Shown: one piece after another, positions 31,908 through 39,123 of the stretch
How the letters are laid out: the number at the start of each line of letters is the position of its first letter
How positions within the stretch are numbered: position 1 is the stretch's first letter
Origin: Candidatus Dormiibacterota bacterium
GTDB lineage: Bacteria > Chloroflexota > Dormibacteria > Dormibacterales > Dormibacteraceae
Direction of reading: 5' to 3'
DNA: 39,123 bases
Assembly (NCBI GenBank): GCA_003151935.1
Contig: PLYZ01000020.1
Span: forward strand, 1 to 39,123
Made by a program: the position numbers and the translations under genes
The notes under the pieces: model-generated
Seen by the model: the letters and a program-made list of their open reading frames with translations, nothing else
Database searches by the model: none
Told to the model about the DNA's origin: nothing

Positions 31908-32010
31908 GAAAACCATTCAAAGGCGTCCTCGAGCCCTCTGGCCATATCCAAACTAATGTTCGGCGCTATCAAGTTTCGCCGCACCATCTAGGGACTCTCG
32001 CACGAGCGGG

Positions 32011-32067
32011 CACAAGATGTCGTGGGCGCCCCCTCAAAGAGCTCTCCGAGCCTCTCTACATCTTGTG
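32011..32067 (+). promoter_or_regulatory. Two NrdR-box-like sites upstream of the dcw promoter
   Basis: CACAAGATGTCGTG (32011-32024) and CTCTACATCTTGTG (32054-32067) each match about 11 of 14 positions of the NrdR box core (CACWATATATWGTG). Their centres are 43 bp apart, near four helical turns. They also form a long inverted repeat, CACAAGATGT/ACATCTTGTG. The assignment is by motif only. Confidence 0.4.
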
Positions 32068-32076
32068 GTAAGGGTA

Positions 32077-32105
32077 TTGACAGGCTGAGCGTGCGTGGTT
32101 AGTGT
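32077..32105 (+). promoter_or_regulatory. Promoter of the mraZ/dcw operon
   Basis: TTGACA (32077-32082), a 17-nt spacer and TAGTGT (32100-32105) form a near-consensus sigma-70-type promoter about 35 nt before the small upstream gene. No TGGG-type MraZ repeats are evident nearby. Confidence 0.6.
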
Positions 32106-32140
32106 TCGCGGCGAATCGCGGTGATCAGTGGGGAGAAGTG

Positions 32141-32368
32141 GTGAGCCAAAGCAACGCTGAAGCATACGTCGCACCCTACGTCCAGGTACAGCACGCCATA
32201 CACCTCCTCTATGCCACTTCTCCCCGCAGCCGCGATGGACGCCCGGTGCCGGCGAACCACCGCTTCGACAAAGACGGCAATCGCCTGCCGCTCGAGCTCC
32301 ACGGCTGCGGATGCAGCCTGTGCGCCCGGCGGCAGCGTGACCGTCGCAGCTTCTGGGAGGCCCGATGA
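32141..32368 (+). CDS. Small Cys-containing protein, first gene of the dcw operon
   Basis: The GTG at 32141 has GGGGAGAAG upstream and gives 75 residues. The N-terminal half (AYVAPYVQVQHAIHLLYATSP) is helical; a basic, hydrophilic middle follows (GRPVPANHRFDKDG). The end carries CGCSLCARRQRDRRSFW, a C-x-C-x2-C cluster that could bind metal. No family is recognised. Its stop is directly followed by the mraZ start (TGAGTG), so it is translationally linked to mraZ and cotranscribed with the division genes. It may be a regulator or a chaperone of the cluster. Confidence 0.6.
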   Translation: MSQSNAEAYVAPYVQVQHAIHLLYATSPRSRDGRPVPANHRFDKDGNRLPLELHGCGCSLCARRQRDRRSFWEAR

Positions 32369-32800
32369 GTGTTCACCGGGGCACACAGGGTGAGAGTCGA
32401 CGACAAGGGCAGGCTGGCCATACCGGCAGCTTTTCGAAAGCAGCTGGCGGAGGGCAGCTTCGTGTCGGTCAGCCAGGACAACGTCCTGGCGATCTACCCT
32501 CCGGACCTCTGGGCCGCCCTGGCGCAGGAGCTGCGGAGCCCGCTGCCCGGACCGGACCAGCGCGCTCTGGCCAGGACTCTCTACCCGATGTCGGACCCCT
32601 TCGAGCCGGATGGGCAGGGACGGATCAGCCTGCAGCCGGAACAGCGCCGGTTGGCGGGGATCGAATCCCCCTCGACGGTGGTGGTGATCGGCACGGGGTC
32701 CCGGGTGGAAATCTGGCCCGAGGGCCGCTGGGACAGCTACAACGCCGACGCGCAAGGTCGCTTTACCGAATTCGCTGACAGGGTGATCTCAGCGCACTGA
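32369..32800 (+). CDS. mraZ: MraZ transcriptional regulator
   Basis: This 143-residue protein has two MraZ/SpoVT-AbrB-like domains, VRVDDKGRLAIPAAFRKQL and EPDGQGRISLQPEQRRLAGI, each with the DxxGR motif. It binds TGGG-type repeats and regulates the dcw operon. The GTG at 32369 directly follows the stop of the small gene. Its own stop overlaps the CTG of rsmH. The N-terminal FTGAHRVRVDDKGR is typical of the family. Confidence 0.95.
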   Translation: MFTGAHRVRVDDKGRLAIPAAFRKQLAEGSFVSVSQDNVLAIYPPDLWAALAQELRSPLPGPDQRALARTLYPMSDPFEPDGQGRISLQPEQRRLAGIESPSTVVVIGTGSRVEIWPEGRWDSYNADAQGRFTEFADRVISAH

Positions 32801-33720
32801 GTCCGCACCAACCCGCACTTTTACAAGAGGTAATAGAGCTGCTCCAGCCCCACCTCAGGGCGGTCGCGATCGACTGCACTGTGGGGCAGGCGGGCCATGC
32901 CCGCCAGATCCTGGAGAGGATTACACCCGGTGGCCGGCTGCTCGGGATCGACCGCGATCCCGCCGCCGTCGAAGCCGCGCGGGTGGCCCTGGCCCGGTTC
33001 GGGCCAGCCGCGGTCGTAGTTCAAGGGCGCTTCTCCGAGCTCGGTTCGATCAGCGTTCAGAACGGATTTGACAAAGCCGACCTGGTCCTCTTCGACTTCG
33101 GTCTCTCCAGCAACCAGATCGACGACCCCAAGCGCGGGTTCAGCTTCCAGAGGGAAGGCCCGCTCGACATGCGGATGGATCCAACCGCCGGCGTGACGGT
33201 GGCGAAGATCATCAACGAGTCGGATGTCCGCGAGCTCGAGCGGATCATCCGGGAATACGGCGAAGAGCGTTGGGCTCGCCGGATCGCACAGTTCATCGTG
33301 GCGCGGCGTCCGCTGCGCACCACAGGCGATCTCGCCCAGGCCGTCGAGGCCGCCATTCCAAAAGCGGCATGGCCGCGCGACATCAACGTTTCGACCCGAA
33401 CGTTCCAGGGTCTCCGCATAGCCGTCAATAACGAGCTGGGCGAGATCGAAGCAGGATTGCGAGCAGCTCTTACGACACTTAATCCCGGTGGTCGTATGGC
33501 GACGATCAGCTTCCACTCCCTGGAAGACCGTTTGGTCAAGTCATTCTTCAACGTCGAGTCGAAAGACTGCATCTGCCCACCCCAGCAGCCAGTCTGCACC
33601 TGCGGCCACCGGGCAACCCTCCGCATCGTCACCCGCCGTCCTGTGCGCCCCTCCGAAGAGGAAATCGCGGCCAACCCGAGAGCGCGATCGGCGCGCTTGA
33701 GAGTGGCGGAAAAACTTTGA
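32797..33720 (+). CDS. rsmH: 16S rRNA (cytosine(1402)-N(4))-methyltransferase RsmH, probable CTG start
   Basis: The protein must include the N-terminal HQPALLQEVIELL, CTVGQAGHARQIL motif region. Reading from CTG at 32797 (CTGA overlap with the mraZ stop) provides this and gives 307 residues, normal for RsmH. An in-frame stop at 32776-32778 blocks longer forms; the first GTG (32881) would remove the first 28 residues. Motifs: LLGIDRDPAAVEAA, DLVLFDFGLSSNQID, GFSFQREGPLDMRMD, and the late ISFHSLEDRLVK. It methylates 16S rRNA C1402. The gene keeps its usual dcw position. Confidence 0.95.
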   Translation: MSPHQPALLQEVIELLQPHLRAVAIDCTVGQAGHARQILERITPGGRLLGIDRDPAAVEAARVALARFGPAAVVVQGRFSELGSISVQNGFDKADLVLFDFGLSSNQIDDPKRGFSFQREGPLDMRMDPTAGVTVAKIINESDVRELERIIREYGEERWARRIAQFIVARRPLRTTGDLAQAVEAAIPKAAWPRDINVSTRTFQGLRIAVNNELGEIEAGLRAALTTLNPGGRMATISFHSLEDRLVKSFFNVESKDCICPPQQPVCTCGHRATLRIVTRRPVRPSEEEIAANPRARSARLRVAEKL

Positions 33721-33730
33721 CTCCACAAGT

Positions 33731-33764
33731 CCTGGTGGCCGAGCTAACCCCCCCGGCCACCAGG
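33731..33764 (+). repeat. Intercistronic hairpin between rsmH and ftsL
   Basis: CCTGGTGGCCG (33731-33741) and CGGCCACCAGG (33754-33764) form a perfect 11-bp stem with a C-rich 12-nt loop. There is no T-tract, so it may stabilise mRNA ends rather than terminate. Confidence 0.6.
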
Positions 33765-33817
33765 CACCAATCCCCAGCGTCGCAGCCCACGTCCAAGAAA
33801 CAAATGAGGCATACGTC

Positions 33818-34342
33818 TTGATATCGACCCGAATCCTGGCGCGACGCCGCCTGAGCGTCTCAGGCGCGCAGCACGCACCCGCCCCGCGGCGCAGGCGGCG
33901 CACGCGCGGCTTCATGCAGGTTGCGAGCGCGACCGCGGCCGAAAGGCTGCATCTGAGCTCGTTCGGTCACGCCTACCTCGGCCTCGGCGCGGTGCTGATC
34001 GTCGTGCTGTTCTACCTCGGCATCGCCGCCCAGATCACGCAGTCCTCGTACGACATCGCGCGCCTCCAGGACCAGCAACGCCAGCTCCTCGCCGAGCAGG
34101 ACCAGCTCCGGTATCAGGAGGTGACGCTGCACGCTCCAGCGCAGGTCCAGCAGCAGGCGGCGCAGAGCGGCATGCAGCGCGTCGTGCCTTCGGGCTACGT
34201 CAGCGGCCAGCCGGTCGCGATCGACCTCACCGCACCCGTCGGCGCCACCGCCGGTGACTCCACGCCTCTGTGGGCGCGAGCCGTCGCGGCGGTGATCAAC
34301 ACCGTTGGCGGCACGCGCGACGTGCTGGCGGCGACCAGGTAG
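33818..34342 (+). CDS. ftsL: FtsL-like septum-formation initiator protein
   Basis: The TTG at 33818 is weakly supported; a later ATG at 33914 (MQVASATA) is possible. The product has a basic N-terminus, one transmembrane helix (YLGLGAVLIVVLFYLGIAAQI) and a coiled coil (ITQSSYDIARLQDQQRQLLAEQDQLRYQEV) leading into a low-complexity tail. This matches FtsL/DivIC-type division proteins by topology and by location between rsmH and ftsI. The stop codon TAG is made from the TA target of a mobile element plus its first G; without it the stop would be TAA. Confidence 0.75.
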   Translation: MISTRILARRRLSVSGAQHAPAPRRRRRTRGFMQVASATAAERLHLSSFGHAYLGLGAVLIVVLFYLGIAAQITQSSYDIARLQDQQRQLLAEQDQLRYQEVTLHAPAQVQQQAAQSGMQRVVPSGYVSGQPVAIDLTAPVGATAGDSTPLWARAVAAVINTVGGTRDVLAATR

Positions 34343-34575
34343 TGTCCCGGCCCCCGAGTTCCTTGGATCTTCGCGGCCTAGACGGGCGGGCGCCGACTCA
34401 CCCCACGAAATCTGGCGATTTCGCGGGGACCCCGAGAAGGGCGCTGAAGCCGGCGTCGAGGGGCCTGGCGCTGCGTCGTCACGCATCAACGGATGCGCTC
34501 CTCCTGGCGCCACACTCTCCTTGGCTCCGCCCGTCGATGCCGCGAAATATCCGGCGGAACTCGGGGTCGGGACAC
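34342..34575. mobile_element. MITE-like element with ~48-bp inverted repeats and TA target duplication
   Basis: The element begins GTGTCCCGGCCCCCGAGTTC and ends with the near-complement GAACTCGGGGTCGGGACAC. The terminal repeats (34342-34389 and 34527-34575) agree at about 40 of 48 positions by eye. It is flanked by TA on both sides (34340-34341 and 34576-34577). A central hairpin (34401-34428) lies inside. It has no transposase. Removing it gives AGG TAA GTG, a direct ftsL stop/ftsI start junction. Confidence 0.85.
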
Positions 34576-34578
34576 TAA

Positions 34579-36330
34579 GTGTCGCTCGGGGTCCGCGGAA
34601 GGGCCCCGCGTTTGGAGCACGTCGGTTCAACGCGCCTCCGCATCCTCGCAATGGTTGTGGTGGCGCTGGTCCTGGCCGGGATGGTCTGGTCGCGCCTCGC
34701 CTACTGGCAGGTCGCGCGCCACGGCCAGCTCGCCATGCAGGCCCAGGCGCAGTACCGCGAGGTCGTCGACCTGCCCGCCGTCCGCGGAGCCATCTTCGAC
34801 CGCAACCTCACGCAGCTGGTCGTCAACACGACCGTGTACTCGGCCTTCGTCTCCCCGGACCAGGTGCCTTCGGCCTGGCGCCAACGTGTGACCAGCGCTC
34901 TTGTCTCCGTCCTCGGCGCCGATCAGACCACCGTGACCACAATCCTCGCGTCCCCCGCCAAGTTCGCGTACATCTCTCCGCGCCGCTTCACAAAGGAGAA
35001 GGCCGACAAGCTGACGGCGCTCCAGCTGCCCGGGGTGGGCCTCGAGCCTGAGACGCAGCGCTCCTACCTTCCCGGCATCGGCGCCGGCACGACCCTGGCC
35101 GCGAACCTGCTTGGCTTCGTCAACTACAGCGGCGATGGCCAGTACGGCCTGGAGGCTTATTACCAGAAAGCTCTGGCCGGGACCCCCGGATACATCTCGA
35201 GCTATCGCGATCTGGCCAACCGAGAGATCGTGCTCGGCTCGCATACCCACCAGGACCCGGTCAACGGCTCAGACCTCGTGCTTTCGCTCGACGCCAACAT
35301 CCAGTACGCGGCCGAGCAGGCTCTGGCCGACGGCGTGAAGAAGGACAACGCCGAGAGTGGCAGCGTGCTGATCATGGACCCGACCACGGGCGGAATCATC
35401 GCGTCGGCGGATTACCCGAGCTATAACGCCAACGACTTCACCCACACTGATCCGGCGCTCTTCAAGGACAACGTCTCGAGCTACGTCTACGAGCCAGGGT
35501 CTGTGATGAAAGTCGCCACGCTGGCTGGGGCCATCAACTCAGGGGCGATCACACCCAGCACGGTGATCAACGACCCCGGATACCTGAACGTGGGCGGCTA
35601 CCGGATCTACGACTGGGATCGCAAGAACCACGGCAACATCACCTACAACTACGTCCTTCAGGACTCGCTCAACGTGGGCGCGATGAAGGCGATGCTGGCG
35701 GAGGGCCACGACGCCTTCTACAGCTACCTGCAGGGCTTCGGTCTGACGAAGGCAAGTGGGATCGACGTGGCCGGCGAGACGACCGTGCCGCCGCCGCCGG
35801 CCGCACAGATGGCCGATGCGCAGTACGCCACCGCCTCGTTCGGCCAGGGCATCGACGTCAACATGGTGCAGATGCTCGCGGCGGTCAACGTGATCGCCAA
35901 CGGCGGAAAGTACGCGCCGCCACACGTGGTGGACAGGGTCGGCACGGCGATCAACCCGCTACTGCTCCAGCCGCAGCGCCAGGTGATCAGCCCGAGCGCC
36001 GCTGCGCAGATGACCGCGATGATGGAAAACGTCGTGCAGCACGGCTCGGGATTCACTTCGCGGGTGAAGGGCTTCGAGCTAGACCAGACCGGCAAGACCG
36101 GCACGTCGCAGATCCCGGTCAACGGGCAGTACACGCAGGACGTGTGGGCATCGTTCGTTGGCTTCCTGCCGGCGCAGAATCCGAAGTTCACGATGCTGGT
36201 CGTCGTGCGCAAGCCCCACGCCGCCGGCAGCAGCAGCGACTGGACGCTGAACGACGGCTACATCACCGCCGGGCCGATCTGGCAGAAGATCGCCCAGGCC
36301 ACGGTCGTGGACTGGCACATAACGCCGTAA
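34579..36330 (+). CDS. ftsI: Peptidoglycan transpeptidase FtsI (PBP2/3-type)
   Basis: The 583-residue protein has a short cytosolic segment and one transmembrane helix (residues about 17-36, LRILAMVVVALVLAGMVW), a dimerisation domain beginning with VVDLPAVRGAIFDRN, and a transpeptidase domain. The active-site motifs are S308 in PGSVMK, S363 in DSLN and K506 in KTGTSQ. It cross-links septal peptidoglycan. No PASTA domains follow. The GTG at 34579 is right after the mobile element. The native Shine-Dalgarno, if within ftsL, would now be displaced by 234 bp. Confidence 0.94.
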   Translation: MSLGVRGRAPRLEHVGSTRLRILAMVVVALVLAGMVWSRLAYWQVARHGQLAMQAQAQYREVVDLPAVRGAIFDRNLTQLVVNTTVYSAFVSPDQVPSAWRQRVTSALVSVLGADQTTVTTILASPAKFAYISPRRFTKEKADKLTALQLPGVGLEPETQRSYLPGIGAGTTLAANLLGFVNYSGDGQYGLEAYYQKALAGTPGYISSYRDLANREIVLGSHTHQDPVNGSDLVLSLDANIQYAAEQALADGVKKDNAESGSVLIMDPTTGGIIASADYPSYNANDFTHTDPALFKDNVSSYVYEPGSVMKVATLAGAINSGAITPSTVINDPGYLNVGGYRIYDWDRKNHGNITYNYVLQDSLNVGAMKAMLAEGHDAFYSYLQGFGLTKASGIDVAGETTVPPPPAAQMADAQYATASFGQGIDVNMVQMLAAVNVIANGGKYAPPHVVDRVGTAINPLLLQPQRQVISPSAAAQMTAMMENVVQHGSGFTSRVKGFELDQTGKTGTSQIPVNGQYTQDVWASFVGFLPAQNPKFTMLVVVRKPHAAGSSSDWTLNDGYITAGPIWQKIAQATVVDWHITP

Positions 36331-36340
36331 CGGTTCTACG

Positions 36341-36358
36341 TAAGTGGCGCGACACTTA
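36341..36358. repeat. Near-palindrome between ftsI and murF
   Basis: TAAGTGGCGCGACACTTA is an 18-bp palindrome with one mismatched pair. Its rc begins TAAGTGTCGC, identical to 34576-34585 next to the MITE. It lies directly before murF (start 36363), where no Shine-Dalgarno is visible. Confidence 0.4.
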
Positions 36359-36362
36359 GCTG

Positions 36363-37700
36363 ATGAAGCTCAGCCTCCTCGAGATCCTCGAGGCGACCGG
36401 GGGCGGCGAGGTCGGCGGGACCCAGGTCGGCAACACGTTCTCGACCTTCCACACGGACTCGCGCGAGGTCGTGCACGGAGGTGTCTTTTTCGCCTTGCGT
36501 GGCGCGGAGATGGACGGACATCGGTTCGTCGACGACGCGCTCAAGCGCGGAGCCACCGCGGTCGTGGTCGAGCGGCGCACCGACGTCCCGACCGGGATCG
36601 CCGCGATCCGTGTGCCGGATACGTGGGCGGCCCTGTACGCGCTTGCGTCCTACACGCTGGGACACGTCATGCCCCTGGTGGTAGCCGTGACCGGCAGCAA
36701 CGGCAAGACCTCCACCAAGGAGATGATCGCCGCCATCCTCGGCAGGCGCTTCAACGTCATGCGCACGATCGGCAACCTCAACACCGAGACCGGCGTCCCG
36801 CTCACCGTCCTGGCGCTTCAGCCGCACCACACGGCGCTCGTCCTTGAGATGGGAATGCAGCATCCGGGCGACATCGCGCGGCTGGTGGCGCTGGCGCGGC
36901 CGTCGATTGGCGTCATCACCAACATCGGGACCGTTCACATGGAGTTCTTCAAGTCGCGCGAGGAGCTGGCGCGCTCCAAGGGTGAGATGGTCGCGGGCCT
37001 CCCCGAGCGTGGCACCGCCATCCTCAACGCAGAGGACCAGTTCTTTCCGATGCTGGTGGCGATGACCTCCGCGCGGGTGACCAGCTTTGGCGTGGCCATC
37101 GGTGATTTTCGGGCGGAAGGGTATCGCGCATTGGACGGTGGCGGCGGCCAGTTTTCAGTCCGCGGAGTCGACGTCCTGCTCGGGCTCGAAGGCCGGCACC
37201 AGGCGGTCAATGCCGTGGCGGCGCTCGCGGCGGGAGTGGCGGCGGGCATCACCCTCGAAGACGGCGCTGCGGCGCTCGAGCACGTTGCGGTCGAGCACCG
37301 TCTCCAGGAGCTGCCTGTCGCGGCCGGTTACTCGATCATCGACGATGCCTACAACGCCAGCCCGGAATCCATGATCGCGGCGTTCGAAGCGCTCGCCGAG
37401 AGTCCCCGACGCGGGCGCCTGCTAGCGGTGCTCGGACAGATGGGCGAGCTCGGTGTGGTGTCCGAGGAGTCGCACCGCCGCGTGGGTCGCCGCGCCGCGG
37501 AGGTGTTCGACGCGGTGTGCGTCGTGGACGGGGAGCGGGCGCGAGTCCTGGCCGAATCGGCCGGTGCCGAGCTTGTGCCGGACCGGCCGGCAGCGGTCGA
37601 CTGGGTGCGCCGCAATGCGCGCGAGGGCGACCGGGTCCTGGTCAAAGGGTCGCATGGCGTCCGGCTCGACGAGGTGGTCCGGGAGCTGACCTCGAATTGA
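36363..37700 (+). CDS. murF: UDP-N-acetylmuramoyl-tripeptide--D-alanyl-D-alanine ligase MurF
   Basis: The 445-residue protein has the Mur ligase three-domain structure. FHTDSREVVHGGVFFALRG belongs to the UDP-binding domain; VTGSNGKTSTKEM is the ATP loop; IGNLNTETGVPLTVL, EMGMQHPGDI and TNIGTVHMEFF are central-domain motifs; DDAYNASPESM is the MurF-specific segment. It adds D-Ala-D-Ala to the UDP-MurNAc-tripeptide. It follows ftsI by 32 bp where murE is normally found. The stop overlaps mraY (TTGA). Confidence 0.95.
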   Translation: MKLSLLEILEATGGGEVGGTQVGNTFSTFHTDSREVVHGGVFFALRGAEMDGHRFVDDALKRGATAVVVERRTDVPTGIAAIRVPDTWAALYALASYTLGHVMPLVVAVTGSNGKTSTKEMIAAILGRRFNVMRTIGNLNTETGVPLTVLALQPHHTALVLEMGMQHPGDIARLVALARPSIGVITNIGTVHMEFFKSREELARSKGEMVAGLPERGTAILNAEDQFFPMLVAMTSARVTSFGVAIGDFRAEGYRALDGGGGQFSVRGVDVLLGLEGRHQAVNAVAALAAGVAAGITLEDGAAALEHVAVEHRLQELPVAAGYSIIDDAYNASPESMIAAFEALAESPRRGRLLAVLGQMGELGVVSEESHRRVGRRAAEVFDAVCVVDGERARVLAESAGAELVPDRPAAVDWVRRNAREGDRVLVKGSHGVRLDEVVRELTSN

Positions 37701-38638
37701 TTCTCGACCTGATCACTTTCGTGGTGACGTTCGTCATCGCGCTCATCCTCTATCCGCCGGCCATTCGCGTCCTGCGAAGGATGAAGGCCGGGCAGGTCAT
37801 CCAGGACGAGCTGCCGGACTCACACCAGAAGAAGGCGGGCACACCAACTGCCGGCGGCGTGCTCTTCATCGCGATCGCGATCGTCGCGGGCGCGCTCGCG
37901 TTCCTCGCGGGTCACAACGGCGCCTTGCCCGCGGTGTCCGGCCTGGTGCTCGGCGGGCTCATCGGGTTCGCCGACGACCGCAGCAAGCTCGTTGTGGGCA
38001 CCCGGGGAATACCTGCGCGCCTCAAGTTCCCGATCCAGTTTGTCCTGGCCGTCCCGGTCGCGTGGCTCGCCACCGTCCAGGGCACGTCGCATCAGCTGTT
38101 CCTGCCGGCCACGCCGTGGGTGGTGTTTCCGCTCGCGGTGGTTGCGATCGTCGCCACCGCCAACGCGGTCAACCTCACCGACGGCATGGATGGGCTGGCG
38201 GGCGGCCTCTCGGTGATCGCGGTCGCGGCGCTCGTACTGCTGCTACCTGGCGCTCCCGCGGGCGAGAAGGCCGTGGCGATGAGCCTGTGCGGCGCGCTGG
38301 TCGCGTTTCTCGTTTTCAACCGTTACCCCGCGCGCGTCTTCATGGGCGACACCGGAGCGCTCGCGATCGGCTACGCGCTCGCGGCGATGGCGATTCAGCA
38401 GGGGATGCTGATTCTGTTGCCGCTGGTCGCACTGGTGTTCGTACTCGAGACGCTGTCTGTCATCATTCAGGTGGCCTATTTCAAGGCCAGCGGCGGACGC
38501 CGAGTTTTCACGATGACCCCAATTCACTACACGTTCCACCACGCGGGTTGGTCTGAGAACCGCATCGCGCTCTCCTTTTGGGGCGCGGGGCTAGTCTCGG
38601 CGCTGGCTGCTGTCGGGGTGGCGCGGCTGGTCGCTTGA
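37697..38638 (+). CDS. mraY: Phospho-MurNAc-pentapeptide translocase MraY
   Basis: The TTG at 37697 (TTGA with the murF stop) gives 313 residues, typical of MraY. About ten helices are predicted. The conserved motifs are KKAGTPTAGG, GFADDRSK, NAVNLTDGMDGLAGG, FMGDTGALAIGYALA and TPIHYTFHHAGWSE. It attaches phospho-MurNAc-pentapeptide to undecaprenyl phosphate, making lipid I at the inner face of the membrane. The stop overlaps murD in the same TTGA form. Confidence 0.95.
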   Translation: MILDLITFVVTFVIALILYPPAIRVLRRMKAGQVIQDELPDSHQKKAGTPTAGGVLFIAIAIVAGALAFLAGHNGALPAVSGLVLGGLIGFADDRSKLVVGTRGIPARLKFPIQFVLAVPVAWLATVQGTSHQLFLPATPWVVFPLAVVAIVATANAVNLTDGMDGLAGGLSVIAVAALVLLLPGAPAGEKAVAMSLCGALVAFLVFNRYPARVFMGDTGALAIGYALAAMAIQQGMLILLPLVALVFVLETLSVIIQVAYFKASGGRRVFTMTPIHYTFHHAGWSENRIALSFWGAGLVSALAAVGVARLVA

Positions 38639-39123
38639 CCGCTCTGGTCGTGGGCGCGGCCCGCAGCGGGATCGCCCTGGCCAACCACCTCACCCGCGCA
38701 GGGGAGACCGTGCGCGTGGTCGATCGCAAGCCGGCACGGGAGCTGCGCGAAGCGATTTCGCTGATGCCCGCCGGTGTCGACTTCCACCTCGGCGACGAAT
38801 CGGGGGCTCTAGATGGCGTCGACGTGGTGTACGCGAGCCCGGGCGTGCCGTGGGACGCGCAGCTCTTGAACGACGCCCGCGCGCGCGGCCTACGGGTCTC
38901 GAGCGAGATCGATCTCTTTCTCAAGCTCTGTCCAGGCTCGGTGGTCGGAATCACCGGCACCAATGGCAAGACGACCACGACCGCTCTCACCGGGGTCGTG
39001 CTCGGTGCTGGTGACCGGCCGGTGGTGGTCGGCGGCAACATCGGTGACACGGTGCTCGACCGGCTCGACGAGATCACCCCCAACCATTGGGTCGTGCTCG
39101 AGCTCTCGAGCTTCCAGCTCGAG
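38635..39123 (+). CDS. murD: UDP-N-acetylmuramoylalanine--D-glutamate ligase MurD, partial
   Basis: The TTG at 38635 in a TTGA overlap with mraY starts the gene; 163 codons are inside the window and the frame is open at the right edge. N-terminal domain: VVGAARSGIALANHL, ASPGVPW. The ATP loop VVGITGTNGKTTTTALTG and GGNIGDTVLD plus VLELSSFQLE are typical of MurD. It adds D-Glu to UDP-MurNAc-L-Ala. About two thirds lie outside the window. Confidence 0.93.
   Translation, partial: MTALVVGAARSGIALANHLTRAGETVRVVDRKPARELREAISLMPAGVDFHLGDESGALDGVDVVYASPGVPWDAQLLNDARARGLRVSSEIDLFLKLCPGSVVGITGTNGKTTTTALTGVVLGAGDRPVVVGGNIGDTVLDRLDEITPNHWVVLELSSFQLE

Overview
The window is GC-rich bacterial chromosome with tightly packed genes, many of them joined by 4-nt stop/start overlaps. 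Gene content (dcw cell-wall cluster, Tad-type pilus genes, EtfAB, an acyl-CoA carboxylase, a BKACE enzyme, PadR and ArsR/SRPBCC pairs) and several probable leaderless promoters suggest a high-GC Terrabacteria lineage such as Dormibacterota/Chloroflexota or a relative of Actinobacteria. That placement is inference; no rRNA marker is present.

Bases 1 to about 11183 look like an accessory region. It holds a partial membrane protein, a 3' half of tRNA-Pro(CGG) that is probably an attachment-site scar, an AlbA_2/Schlafen-type protein, a frameshifted integrase tail, a PadR operon whose second protein is a membrane-anchored RNA-polymerase alpha-CTD-like domain, and a GntR/ABC-2 transporter operon. 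A complete IS3-family element with a small Cys-rich passenger gene follows, then two unknown genes (one frameshifted) and a membrane FKBP-type prolyl isomerase flanked by inverted repeats. The right-hand repeat ends exactly where a truncated cpaF begins.

Bases 11185-22893 are core-like. Tad genes (cpaF 3' end, tadB, tadC, three TadE/G-like proteins) converge with an amidohydrolase. Divergent from the amidohydrolase is a long co-directional run: mobA, etfB, etfA, a glycosyltransferase with a CysS-like N-terminal tail, acyl-CoA carboxylase, BKACE, biotin carrier protein, zinc-ribbon protein and RNase HI. It ends at the RNase P RNA gene rnpB.

Bases 22900-29985 are a mixed region: DUF1801, a DUF4386 remnant, a NrtR-like Nudix regulator with a quinone oxidoreductase and a RibD-C reductase, an ArsR/SRPBCC pair, a secreted chagasin-like lipoprotein and an S9 oligopeptidase.

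Bases 29982-31907 hold an ABC-2 transporter preceded by a promoter, an operator-like palindrome, a 21-codon leader ORF and a strong intrinsic terminator. The end of the leader ORF can pair with the 5' arm of the terminator, as in ribosome-mediated attenuation.

Bases 32077-39123 are the dcw cluster: small Cys protein, mraZ, rsmH, ftsL, ftsI, murF, mraY, murD (cut by the window end), with no murE. A 234-bp MITE-like element with TA target duplication lies precisely between ftsL and ftsI. Two genes in the window (RNase HI and rsmH) appear to start at CTG inside a CTGA overlap.
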